Assembly: GCA_041648735.1 (NCBI GenBank)
Contig: JBAZOO010000008.1
Span: 46,761-110,760 of the forward strand
DNA: 64,000 nt
Direction: 5' to 3'
Source of the DNA: JBAZOO01 sp041648735
GTDB lineage: Bacteria; Verrucomicrobiota; Lentisphaeria; Oligosphaerales; CAITYL01
Shown piece by piece: positions 14,254 to 22,392 of this stretch. Numbering within the stretch: the stretch's first letter is position 1; every line of letters begins with the position of its first letter. The notes under the pieces were generated by a model. That model worked only from the letters and a program-made list of their open reading frames with translations, was not told the origin of the DNA and searched no databases. The position numbers and the translations under genes were made by a program.

Positions 14254-16005
14254 TTGCTCTATCACGAACCCGTCCCCAAACGCACCTGGTGGATCCTGAT
14301 CCTCGGGCTTTTCCTGGTGCTGCACCTGCCGCATCTCGGCCTGCGGGAACTCCGCCGCGAGGAGGCGATCCTGCTGGCGGTGGCCGACGGGCTGGGCGAT
14401 GGCTGGTTCCAGGCCCAGATCCACGGCCAGCCCGTCCAGGCCCTGCCGCTGGTCCCCGGGCTGATGCGGCTGGTCGCCACCACCGGCCTGCCCCCGGAAT
14501 GGTGCGCCCGGCTCCCGGCGGCGCTGGCCATCCTGGGATTGGCGGGGCTGGCGGGATGGATGGCCGGCCGGATGGCGGGGCACCTGGCCGGCGCCGTCGC
14601 GGCGGCGGTCTGCGTCAGCGCCTACGGCGTTTTGGGCATCGCCTCCCGCGAACCGGTGGTGCCGGTGGGGGCGTTCTTCCTGGCCGCGGCCTGGTTCCTC
14701 TGGTACCGCTTCGGGCGGATGCGGCACCAGTGGGCAATGGCCTGGGCCACCGGCCTCGGCCTGGCCACCCTCGCCTTCTTCTGCATTGGGCTGCCCGCCT
14801 TCCTGATCTTCTACCTGCCGCTCCTCCTGCTCCGCCGCCCCCTGCGCGTCTGGCCCCGGATCTGGAACTGGGGGCACCTCCTGACCCTGGCCAGCGTCGC
14901 CGCCCTGCTCTGGGCGTGGCACGCCGGCCAGCCCCCTGGCCGCCCGCCCCCCGCCTGGGGCGAGGTCAATGTCGCCGGCTTCTTCCACCATCTGCTGGCC
15001 TACCCGCTGGCGACCGCCGTGCAGCTCCTGCCCTGGACCTTCCTGGCCTGGCCCGGCTTCTGCGCCGCTTTCCGGCCGGTGGAGCGCACCCCCGTCTTCT
15101 GCTCCTACCTCCGCACCATCCTGCTCAGCGTCTGGATCGGCGGCTGGCTGCTGCCCACGGTGCGGCCGGAGCAGCTCCACCCCCTGCTGGCACCGCTCGC
15201 CGTGCTCACCGGCATCCATGCCGACATCCTCCTGCGCCGCCATTTCCGCCCGCTCTTCCTGCTGCCCGAAATCCTCTTCCGCGGCGGCACCGCGCTGGCC
15301 GTCCTGGCGACCCTGCTGCTGGCCACCATCGCCGCCGGCTGGCTGCGGCTCGCCGGCCTGGACGCCCCGCTGTATTTCCTCTGCCTGGGCTCCGCCTTCG
15401 CCGCCCTCCTGCTCGGCATCGGCTGGCTCCGCCGCCGCCCGCCGCCCACCTTCCTCGCCCAGATGCTGGCCGGCATCGTCTGTGCGACCTTCGCGATCCA
15501 GGCGTTCTACCCGGCCTGGCGGATGCTCTTCTTCGAGACCCGGCGCGCGGCGGGCGCGGCGCTGGCCGCCGCCGTCCCCCCCGGGGCGACCGTCTTCCTG
15601 CCGCCGGAAACCAACCTGCCGGTGGAAACCCTCTACCTCCGGCGGCCGGCCCGGCGCATCCAGGCCCCGGCGGAACTGCCGGAGACGGCGGCGGAAGCCT
15701 ACGTCCTGGGCGGCGCGAAACCACCGCTCCTGGAAACCCGGAGCTGGGAGGCGGTCAGCCCCCCCATCCCCGCCCAGCAGCGCTCCGGCCCGCGCTGGCA
15801 CTGGCTCCCCGAAGAGGGCGGCCTGCTCCGGATCGAGCGCGGCGCCAGCCCCGCCGCCGCCCCCGTGGTGCGCATGTACCGCGGCACCCTGAAAACCCTG
15901 CGGGAACCGGCCGCCGTCCCCGCCGCCGTCCCCGCCGCCTCCCTCAACCGCCAACCGCCCCGCCGCCCCCGTGCGGAGTCCGCAACCCATTTGGAAAAAA
16001 CATGA
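14254..16005 (+). CDS. GT39-like (PMT/ArnT-type) polyprenyl-linked membrane glycosyltransferase
   Basis: The 583-residue integral membrane protein has roughly ten hydrophobic helices and the N-terminal pattern of the PMT_2/ArnT group: an acidic pair in the first outside loop (ELRREEAILLAVADG) and CARLPAALAILGLAGLAGWM after it. Such enzymes move sugars from polyprenyl phosphate to proteins or lipids outside the membrane. The start is inferred as TTG at 14254, seven bases after a GAGG site; no in-frame ATG lies before residue 71. It follows the pseudopilin gene by 108 bp, so pilin glycosylation is conceivable. Its end overlaps the rlmN start. The C-terminal ~150 residues are soluble and proline-rich. 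Confidence 0.7.
   Translation: MLYHEPVPKRTWWILILGLFLVLHLPHLGLRELRREEAILLAVADGLGDGWFQAQIHGQPVQALPLVPGLMRLVATTGLPPEWCARLPAALAILGLAGLAGWMAGRMAGHLAGAVAAAVCVSAYGVLGIASREPVVPVGAFFLAAAWFLWYRFGRMRHQWAMAWATGLGLATLAFFCIGLPAFLIFYLPLLLLRRPLRVWPRIWNWGHLLTLASVAALLWAWHAGQPPGRPPPAWGEVNVAGFFHHLLAYPLATAVQLLPWTFLAWPGFCAAFRPVERTPVFCSYLRTILLSVWIGGWLLPTVRPEQLHPLLAPLAVLTGIHADILLRRHFRPLFLLPEILFRGGTALAVLATLLLATIAAGWLRLAGLDAPLYFLCLGSAFAALLLGIGWLRRRPPPTFLAQMLAGIVCATFAIQAFYPAWRMLFFETRRAAGAALAAAVPPGATVFLPPETNLPVETLYLRRPARRIQAPAELPETAAEAYVLGGAKPPLLETRSWEAVSPPIPAQQRSGPRWHWLPEEGGLLRIERGASPAAAPVVRMYRGTLKTLREPAAVPAAVPAASLNRQPPRRPRAESATHLEKT
15972..15984. repeat. 13-bp palindrome TGCGGAGTCCGCA (copy 1)
   Basis: This copy lies inside the last codons of the GT39-like gene, just ahead of rlmN. 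It is the reverse complement of the copies at 17708, 32055, 37923 and 48292, which together form a dispersed family. Confidence 0.85.
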
Positions 16006-17045
16006 TGAAACTGTGGAAAGACTTGACCGCCGAGGAGCAGGCCGCCTGGCTCGCGGAACAGGGGCAGCCCGCCTTCCGCCGCCAGCAAATCCAGGAATGG
16101 CTCTACCCCAAACAGGCCATCGCCTTCAGCGAGATGAGCAACCTTCCCGCGCCCCTGCGCGAGAAGCTCGCGGCGGAGTTCCAGCCCTTCGCCCTCACCA
16201 CCGTCCTGGAACGGCAGGCCACCGACGGCACCCGCAAGTTCCTCTTCCAGCTCCTGGACGGCGAAACCATCGAAACCGTGCTCATCCCCGCCCCGCGCCG
16301 CCACACGGTCTGCATCAGCACCCAGGTCGGCTGCCCCGTCCACTGCACCTTCTGCGCCAGCGGCCAGTCCGGCTTCGTGCGCAACCTGACCCCCGCCGAA
16401 ATCGCCGACCAGGTCATCGCCGCCAACCGCGCCCTCGGCGAACGCGTCAACAACATCGTCGTCATGGGCATGGGCGAGCCACTGCTGAACCTGGACAACC
16501 TGCTGGCGGCCCTGGACGCCATCTGCGACCCGGAACGGCTCGGCTTCGGCGCCCGCCACATCACCATCTCCACCAGCGGCATCGTCCCCGGCATCCGCCG
16601 GCTGGCGGAACTGGGGCGGCAGTGGAACCTGGCCCTCTCCCTCCACGCCGTCACCGACCCGCTGCGCGCCAAGCTGATCCCCGCCACCCACCGCTTCCCC
16701 CTCGCCGAAATCCTCGCCGCCTGCCGCGACTACCGGGAGAAATGCAGCCGCATGGTCACCCTCGAATACGCCCTCATCCAGGGGCTGAACGACAGCCACG
16801 CCGACATCCGCGGCCTGGCGGAGATCGCCCGCGACCTCCGGGCCAAGGTCAACCTCATCCCCTGCAACCGCACCGGCGCCGGCAAGCTCGCCGCGCCCGA
16901 CCGCGCCGCCGTCCAGCGCATCGAGGAGGCCCTGCTCAAGGCGGGCGTCCAGGTCGCCGTCCGCCGGGAGAAGGGCGCCGAGATCATGGCCGCCTGCGGC
17001 CAGCTCCGCCGGCTGGCCCCGGGGGGCGAGCCTCAGCGCAAGTAG
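16002..17045 (+). CDS. rlmN: 23S rRNA (adenine-2503-C2)-methyltransferase
   Basis: RlmN is a radical SAM enzyme methylating A2503 of 23S rRNA (and A37 of some tRNAs). The 347 residues contain the CPVHCTFCASG [4Fe-4S] motif (C-x3-C-x2-C), VVMGMGEPLLN, SLHAVTDPLRAKLIP, LIPCNRTG and the C-terminal cysteine in EIMAACGQLR used as the methyl-carrying relay. The ATG at 16002 overlaps the upstream TGA (ATGATGA), and a second ATG follows directly. It converges with the MBL-fold gene, overlapping by 13 bp. Confidence 0.96.
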   Translation: MMKLWKDLTAEEQAAWLAEQGQPAFRRQQIQEWLYPKQAIAFSEMSNLPAPLREKLAAEFQPFALTTVLERQATDGTRKFLFQLLDGETIETVLIPAPRRHTVCISTQVGCPVHCTFCASGQSGFVRNLTPAEIADQVIAANRALGERVNNIVVMGMGEPLLNLDNLLAALDAICDPERLGFGARHITISTSGIVPGIRRLAELGRQWNLALSLHAVTDPLRAKLIPATHRFPLAEILAACRDYREKCSRMVTLEYALIQGLNDSHADIRGLAEIARDLRAKVNLIPCNRTGAGKLAAPDRAAVQRIEEALLKAGVQVAVRREKGAEIMAACGQLRRLAPGGEPQRK

Positions 17046-17647
17046 GGGTTTTGCCGCCGCTCCGCGCCGATGGTGGACTCCGCCCCGTGGCCGGGCAGGA
17101 CGCGCGTCGCGTCCGGCAGCGGCAGGAGCCGGTCGCGGATCGAGCGGAGCAGCGCCCCGTGGTCGCCGCCGGGCAGGTCGGCGCGGCCGATGGCGCCGGC
17201 GAAGAGGGTGTCGCCGGTGAACACCACCCCGGCCTCGGGGAAGAAATAACAGCCGCCGCCCGGCGTGTGCCCCGGCGTCTCCAGGATCTCAAACGCCAGC
17301 CCCGGCAAGTCCGCCGGCACCGTCCCCGGCGCCGGCAGGTCTACCGCCGCCGCCAGCCACGGCGGCAGGGCGTTGGCGGGGCTGCGGTACAGCGGCAGAT
17401 CCGCCGGCGACAGCCGCACCGGGCAGCCAAACGCCGCCGCCACCGCCCCCACGCCGCGGATGTGGTCAACATGCGCATGGGTCAGCAGCACGCCGCGCAC
17501 CACCAGCTCCCGCCGCCGGCACTCCGCCACGATCCCGGCCCCGTCGTCCCCCGGATCCACCACCAGCGCCCCGCGGCCCTCCGGGTTCCAGAGCAAGTAG
17601 CAGTTCACGCCGAGCGGCCCGACGACCAGCCGATCCACTTCCATCAT
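17033..17647 (-). CDS. MBL-fold metallo-hydrolase (glyoxalase II-like)
   Basis: The 204-residue metallo-beta-lactamase-fold protein has the dinuclear metal motif LLTHAHVDHIRG (HxHxDH), plus PGHTPGGG, VFTGDTLFAG and PGHGAEST supplying the later ligands. Family members hydrolyse thioesters such as S-lactoylglutathione; the exact substrate cannot be read here. It begins with two adjacent ATG codons (17647, 17644). The cytoplasmic location is inferred from the lack of a signal peptide. Confidence 0.88.
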   Translation of the reverse strand: MMEVDRLVVGPLGVNCYLLWNPEGRGALVVDPGDDGAGIVAECRRRELVVRGVLLTHAHVDHIRGVGAVAAAFGCPVRLSPADLPLYRSPANALPPWLAAAVDLPAPGTVPADLPGLAFEILETPGHTPGGGCYFFPEAGVVFTGDTLFAGAIGRADLPGGDHGALLRSIRDRLLPLPDATRVLPGHGAESTIGAERRQNPYLR

Positions 17648-17707
17648 GCCCCAATCTCCTCTGTTCCCCCACAACGTAATCCCTCCCCGCCGCAATGGCA
17701 GCCCCCA

Positions 17708-17720
17708 TGCGGACTCCGCA
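17708..17720. repeat. 13-bp palindrome TGCGGACTCCGCA (copy 2)
   Basis: It lies in the gap between the MBL-fold gene start and the end of the small exported-protein gene. Confidence 0.85.
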
Positions 17721-17746
17721 ACTTGGGCCTGGGGCCCGTTCCCGCA

Positions 17747-18259
17747 TCAATCCGGCAGCACGACGCTGACCGTGTCGATCCACGGGCCGGGCAGGTCGGA
17801 CTTCTCCGCCTTCTTGATGATCAGGCCGCTCCACTCCTCCTTGGCGGTCACCGGCACATCCACGGCCACAAAGATCCCCGCCTTGGCATCGGCCGGGACT
17901 TTCAGTTCGCCGACCAGGTTTTGGCCATCCTTGCCGGAGGTGTAGAGGAAGCACTTGGCTGGCTTCTGCCCGTCAACATAAATCCGCAGCCGCACCAGGG
18001 AGCTGCCCTGGGGCGCCGGAATCCCGAACCAGCAGGTCACGTAGCCCCACTGGGGCAGGTTGCCCTTGATTCGGGCCACCTGGCCACTCTCGGCCCCTTC
18101 GACCTTGCTGGTTTCCATCTGTCCCTTGGCCACGGCATTGCCGCCGTCGCCGGTGTAGAGCTTGTCGCCCGGCAGGCTTTGATGCACCCTCCCGGCCAGC
18201 GCCACGCCACCAAGGAACACCACCACCGCCGCCACCATCAACGCTTTACCAGTTCGCAT
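17747..18259 (-). CDS. Small exported protein of unknown function
   Basis: The 170-residue protein has a clear signal peptide (MRTGKALMVAAVVVFLGGVA, cleavage near ALA) and a predicted beta-rich mature part with motifs such as IKGNLPQWGYVTCWFGIPAP and VRLRIYVDGQKP. This could be a carbohydrate-binding or jelly-roll-like domain, but no family was recognised. AAGGAGA precedes the ATG at 18259. It lies 35 bp after the lipoprotein glycosidase gene and probably shares its transcript. Confidence 0.75.
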   Translation of the reverse strand: MRTGKALMVAAVVVFLGGVALAGRVHQSLPGDKLYTGDGGNAVAKGQMETSKVEGAESGQVARIKGNLPQWGYVTCWFGIPAPQGSSLVRLRIYVDGQKPAKCFLYTSGKDGQNLVGELKVPADAKAGIFVAVDVPVTAKEEWSGLIIKKAEKSDLPGPWIDTVSVVLPD

Positions 18260-18294
18260 GACGCATCTCCTTGCCATTGCCTGTGCTTGTCCGA

Positions 18295-20271
18295 TCACTT
18301 CAACTCCAGCTCACATTCATGCCAGCCCCCGCCGGGCAAGGCGAGTTGGCCACTGCCCGCCACCAGCGCCGGCGGCGCGGCGGCTGCCGCCAGAGGGCGC
18401 GGCCGGGTCAGGCGTACCTGCCATTGCCTGCCGCCTTGCGGCGGCTTCATTCCCGTGAGCCGGATGGCCGGCCCCTCGGCTTCGACATTGCCCTTGCCGA
18501 GATTCGTCCGGCTGATGACCAGGTGTCCGCTGGCGGCCAGCGGCTGGCCGTCGGCGGCAACCATGACCACCGTGGCGAAGCCGTCGCCGCGCAGTTCGAG
18601 GTGTTTCAGCCCGGCAGGGGGGTTGCCGTCGAGCCAGCCACTGAAGGCCTCCACCTGGGGCGCGGCCACCGTCAACTGCTTGCGGTCAATGTCCTTGACG
18701 ATCTGGCCGGTGTCGGAAACCAGGGGGTTCGGCGGGGCCGCGGCCAGCCACGGGGCCTTGGCCTGCCCGGCCGGGGCGGGACCAAAAGTTTTGCGGCTCG
18801 CATGGCGGTTCTGCCAGCCCGGCGTGAGCTGATACTTGCCGCGCATCAGGGCATGGTAGTTGCCAACCGCCACCGGGTCATCCACGTGGAGCGTAATCGG
18901 CGCGACGCTTGGCGCCAGCAGGCCGCGCCGGAAGATCATGCCGCAGATCCGCAGATGGTCGAGCAGCATTCCGTCGCGGACCATGTCGCCCAAGGCGGAT
19001 TCGCGCCCTTCGGCATTGGCCCAGCCGTCCGGCCCAATCGCCTTGTCGCCATGCGTCCAGGCGAAGAAGGTGATGCCGCTCCAGTTCTGGAGCAGGCCGT
19101 AGGCGCTGGCGGCGAGGGGGAGCATCGCCCGGGTGGGGGCCTGCTGGGCGAGGGCCTTGGGGCCTTCCCCGTGGTTCAATTCACCGACGATGAAGGGCTT
19201 GCCGGCGACCGCCGACCGGCTCAGTTGGAGGACAAGGTCGTCAGCCTTCCCCGCCACCATTGGATCGTAGTACAGGTGATCCTCGATGTAGTCGGCATGG
19301 CGGGCCTGCATCCGCAGGGCGTTTTCGCCACGCCAGAGATTGGAGAAGGCCACGGCCGCCTTGCTGCCGGTGCCTTGCACCACCCCCTTCATCCGGAGGA
19401 GATAATCCTCGTCGAGCTTGCGGAAGAAGCGGGCGCGGACTTGGACCGCCGTCGCATCGGCCGGCTTGTACAGGTCGCCCGGCTCGATCCCGGCCGCCCG
19501 GGCAAAGGCCTCCCACTGGGCGAGGAGCTTCTTCTGGAAATAGTCGGGCAGGCGGTTGCCGCAGATGACAACGTACTCGCTGGAAGCCTCGTTGAGCAAT
19601 TCCAGCGTCAGCACCTGCGGCTCCTGGGCATAGGAAAGTTTCGTATATGGATTGACGTGCGTGAGCAACTGGCGGGCGAACTCCTCCTCCAGCGCGGCCA
19701 CCCGTTCATCCACCAGGCAGAGGATTTTGCGGGGGTCGAACGCCTTCTGCCAGCCCCAACTGTTGAGTTCCTCAATCCCCGCCATCCACGCCTGGCGGTC
19801 GGCCGGGTCAGTCCGCAAGACGTCCACGTCGCCCGGCAGATAGCGCCGCGTCCACCACACCGACAGCATCAGGTAAATCCCCCGTTTGCGCAAGGCGGCA
19901 TTGAGATAGTCGAAGCGGTCCCAGGCTTCGGGATCGGCCTGCCGGGTCGTCCCCTGCTTATAGTCCTGCAACGCGACGATCGGCGCGCCGGCCACCACCC
20001 AGTCGCCGCTGGGGCGGAGCATGTGGTGCGGGCGGACCAGGTTCACCTGGCAGGCGGCCAGGTTCTCGGCCACCTTGTCCGCCAGGTCATGCGGCGGATA
20101 GAACGCAACCAGGTTCATCCCCCAGAAGCGCACCGGCTGCCCCTTGGCATCCACGAAGCTCTCGCCTTGGACGTGCAGGGGCTGGATCGGGGCGGCGGCC
20201 TCCTGGGTCACGCAACTCGTCCCCAACCCCGCCAACAGTGCGGCGGCGACAATTCCTGGCAGCTTCCCCAT
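18295..20271 (-). CDS. Lipoprotein glycoside hydrolase, clan GH-A (GH5-like)
   Basis: The 658-residue protein starts with a lipoprotein-type signal (MGKLPGIVAAALLAGLGTSC, cysteine 20). The body resembles a GH-A (beta/alpha)8 glycosidase: VRFWGMNLVAFYPP near the start, the acid/base motif TLELLNEASS (Glu near residue 226) and a candidate nucleophile in PFIVGELNHGEG (Glu near 361), followed by a beta-rich C-terminal region. The substrate is not determinable. It stands between a PL22-like lyase gene and a small exported-protein gene, in a block that also encodes a pseudopilin and a PEP-CTERM protein. Confidence 0.72.
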   Translation of the reverse strand: MGKLPGIVAAALLAGLGTSCVTQEAAAPIQPLHVQGESFVDAKGQPVRFWGMNLVAFYPPHDLADKVAENLAACQVNLVRPHHMLRPSGDWVVAGAPIVALQDYKQGTTRQADPEAWDRFDYLNAALRKRGIYLMLSVWWTRRYLPGDVDVLRTDPADRQAWMAGIEELNSWGWQKAFDPRKILCLVDERVAALEEEFARQLLTHVNPYTKLSYAQEPQVLTLELLNEASSEYVVICGNRLPDYFQKKLLAQWEAFARAAGIEPGDLYKPADATAVQVRARFFRKLDEDYLLRMKGVVQGTGSKAAVAFSNLWRGENALRMQARHADYIEDHLYYDPMVAGKADDLVLQLSRSAVAGKPFIVGELNHGEGPKALAQQAPTRAMLPLAASAYGLLQNWSGITFFAWTHGDKAIGPDGWANAEGRESALGDMVRDGMLLDHLRICGMIFRRGLLAPSVAPITLHVDDPVAVGNYHALMRGKYQLTPGWQNRHASRKTFGPAPAGQAKAPWLAAAPPNPLVSDTGQIVKDIDRKQLTVAAPQVEAFSGWLDGNPPAGLKHLELRGDGFATVVMVAADGQPLAASGHLVISRTNLGKGNVEAEGPAIRLTGMKPPQGGRQWQVRLTRPRPLAAAAAPPALVAGSGQLALPGGGWHECELELK

Positions 20272-20309
20272 GAAATCGGTCTCCCTATCTTCTCCGGTGC
20301 GCCGCCGGG

Positions 20310-21482
20310 TCAGGTCCGGGCCAGGAGCTGGTCCACGGCGACCAAGGCGACATCAATGGTTCCAAGCACATTCGTCGTGTAGCAGATGTAGCGGTCCCGG
20401 CGGCAGAACCGCGGGTGCGGATGGAGATGGTACTGGGCGCGGTTGTAGCCGGGCGTCACGGCGGAGAGGGAGGAACCGCCCGGCGTGGCCCCGGGATGGA
20501 GGGGGAAGCGGGAGACGATGTCCACCTCGCGGCCGCTGCCGATGTTGAAGAACGCCAGCCGCCAATTGTCGGGGGCGGGGTAGATGTCGCCCACGAGCCA
20601 GCGCCCCTGCCGGTCGCAGTGGGAATGGGTGTGGCCGCCGGGCCAGACGGTGGTGCGCCTACCGGTCTGGATGTTGACCTTCTCGGTGCCGCGGCGGTAA
20701 TCAATGTACCAGACGTGTTCGCCGTCGGCGTCCCACCACTCGTGGCCGCGATGGTCGGAGGAGAGCGGGAAGCCGGGCAGGAGTGGCCGGGCCTTTTCGC
20801 CGCGCCGGAGCAGCCAGAGCCGGTCTTCGCTGCCGCCATAGTTGCCGGTGGCGGCGTCATGCCAGCCGTCCTGGGCGGTCAGGAGCAGGTCCGGGTCGGT
20901 GGGGCTGAACTGGGTGTGGTTGTAGCAGCGGTCGAAGGTCTGCCAGATGCGGGCGGGGCCGGAGCCGGCCACCGGGATGTCGCCCAAGTACCAGTCGGGG
21001 CTGAACTCGGCGTCGAAGGCAAAGGCCTTGCCGTCGGCCGAACGGGTCAGGTGCGTGGCGATGCGCCGCGGCCGGCGGTGGTTGGCCAGTTCCGCCGGGA
21101 AGGAACCAACGACCGTGGCCTGGTCGGCCGCCAGCGGGCCGCGCTTCCAGATCTCCAGCCCCGTGGTCCAGTAGGCCTCGCCCGTCACCGTGTCCACAAA
21201 GGGTGAGGCGTCCATGAACATGGTTTCCGGATAATGCCGCACCTCGCCGGCGGCAAAGTCCACCACGGCGAGCTGCCCGCCGAAGGGGCCGCCCTGGCCG
21301 CCGGGCGGGAAGAAGACGTACAGCCAGAGGAACCGGCCGTCGTCGGTGAAGCTGGAGTTGACAAAGTAGAACCCGGACTGGATCGGCGCGACGCGCCGCG
21401 ACAGCAGCAGGCTTTCCACGCCGCTGGCCGGATCCGGCCAGCGGGTGAACAGGGGCGATTGTTCCGGGGTCGGCACGGCCAT
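20310..21482 (-). CDS. Oligogalacturonate lyase-like beta-propeller protein (PL22-type)
   Basis: The 390-residue protein is predicted as a seven-bladed beta-propeller. It contains CYNHTQFSPTDPDLLL, DHRGHEWWDADGEHVW, GGHTHSHCDRQGRWL and the metal-site stretch AQYHLHPHPRFC, which match the histidine/glutamine cluster binding Mn2+ in PL22 oligogalacturonate lyases. It has no signal peptide, in line with intracellular breakdown of unsaturated pectin oligomers. The family is fairly sure, the exact substrate less so. It lies 35 bp after a pseudopilin gene on the same strand. Confidence 0.75.
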   Translation of the reverse strand: MAVPTPEQSPLFTRWPDPASGVESLLLSRRVAPIQSGFYFVNSSFTDDGRFLWLYVFFPPGGQGGPFGGQLAVVDFAAGEVRHYPETMFMDASPFVDTVTGEAYWTTGLEIWKRGPLAADQATVVGSFPAELANHRRPRRIATHLTRSADGKAFAFDAEFSPDWYLGDIPVAGSGPARIWQTFDRCYNHTQFSPTDPDLLLTAQDGWHDAATGNYGGSEDRLWLLRRGEKARPLLPGFPLSSDHRGHEWWDADGEHVWYIDYRRGTEKVNIQTGRRTTVWPGGHTHSHCDRQGRWLVGDIYPAPDNWRLAFFNIGSGREVDIVSRFPLHPGATPGGSSLSAVTPGYNRAQYHLHPHPRFCRRDRYICYTTNVLGTIDVALVAVDQLLART

Positions 21483-21517
21483 GAGGGATTCCTTGGGGGT
21501 GGCGGCGAGGCTTGGGG

Positions 21518-22150
21518 CTATTTGTTGTCCAGGTAATCAATGAACCATTGCCTCACCGCCCCGGAGGAGATGGGGGTGGGAAGCATCGGCAGCTTGTTGA
21601 ACCCCTGGACCTGGGTGTCGAGGTAGAGCGCATTGAAGTGCCCCACGCCGTGGTAGGGGCGCCCCGGATTGATGCGGGGATTGTCAACCTCGATGCCCTT
21701 CCGGCCATCCACGTTGTTGCGCAGGGGGCCGTAGTCGAAATTGCTGACCCGCTGGAAATAGTCGCTGCCCCAATAGCTCGGCGGGTTGCTGATCTCGGCA
21801 TGGACATACTGGTCATAGGCATAGACGCCCTTGGTGGCGGACGGGCACTGGAAAACGTCGCCGGTGGGCAGGTAGCCGTGCTGCAGCAAGAGGCCGCTGC
21901 CGAGGAAATAGGTGTCCTTGTGCAGCAGGGAGGCCGCCCCCGCGGCGTCCTGCGTCCAGGTCGAGCCATCCCAATCGTCCATGTAGAGATTGTAGCCGAT
22001 GCCGATCTGGCGGAGATTGCTCATGCACTTGGCCCGCTTGGCGCTCTCCCGGGCCCGCTGGAGCGCGGGCAGCAGCATGCTCGCCAGCACCGCAATGATC
22101 GTGATGACCACCAGCAGCTCGATCAGGGTGAATGATGAATTGCGTTTCAT
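21518..22150 (-). CDS. Pseudopilin with prepilin-type N-terminal cleavage/methylation signal
   Basis: The 210-residue protein starts [20 protein letters not shown], a short class III leader where the conserved Gly before Phe is replaced by Ser. It continues [20 protein letters not shown] and [21 protein letters not shown], typical of the large Lentisphaerota/Planctomycete pseudopilin family. The C-terminus has HFNALYLDT in place of a strict H-X9-DG motif. Such proteins often sit beside LacI regulators and hydrolases in these genomes; their role is not established. Confidence 0.85.
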   Translation of the reverse strand: MKRNSSFTLIELLVVITIIAVLASMLLPALQRARESAKRAKCMSNLRQIGIGYNLYMDDWDGSTWTQDAAGAASLLHKDTYFLGSGLLLQHGYLPTGDVFQCPSATKGVYAYDQYVHAEISNPPSYWGSDYFQRVSNFDYGPLRNNVDGRKGIEVDNPRINPGRPYHGVGHFNALYLDTQVQGFNKLPMLPTPISSGAVRQWFIDYLDNK

Positions 22151-22178
22151 AATTTCACCACGCCGATTTTCCCCACAA

Positions 22179-22310
22179 ATCTTCACGAATCCACACAAAT
22201 CCTTTAGTCCACCAAACACACGAAACCACACGAAAGTTTATGGGGGGATTTGTTGATAAAAATGGTTTGGTGTTTTAATTCGTGTGAATTCGTGAAATTC
22301 GTGGATAAAA
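22179..22310. repeat. AT-richer CACGAA/TTCGTG inverted-repeat element
   Basis: TTCACGAATCCACACAAA (22182-22199) and CCAAACACACGAAACCACAC face CGTGTGAATTCGTGAA (about 22280-22295), so the segment can fold as a long imperfect hairpin. It belongs to the same family as the 46-bp tandem repeat at 665-782. It fills the gap between the pseudopilin and PEP-CTERM genes and is far lower in GC than either. Confidence 0.7.
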
Positions 22311-22392
22311 ACGGTTCGGCTTTTTCCGTGGGCCCAAAGCAATCGCGGCTCCCCCCCATCCGAGCCGCGACAGCCGCGGAACGGCCTTTCCC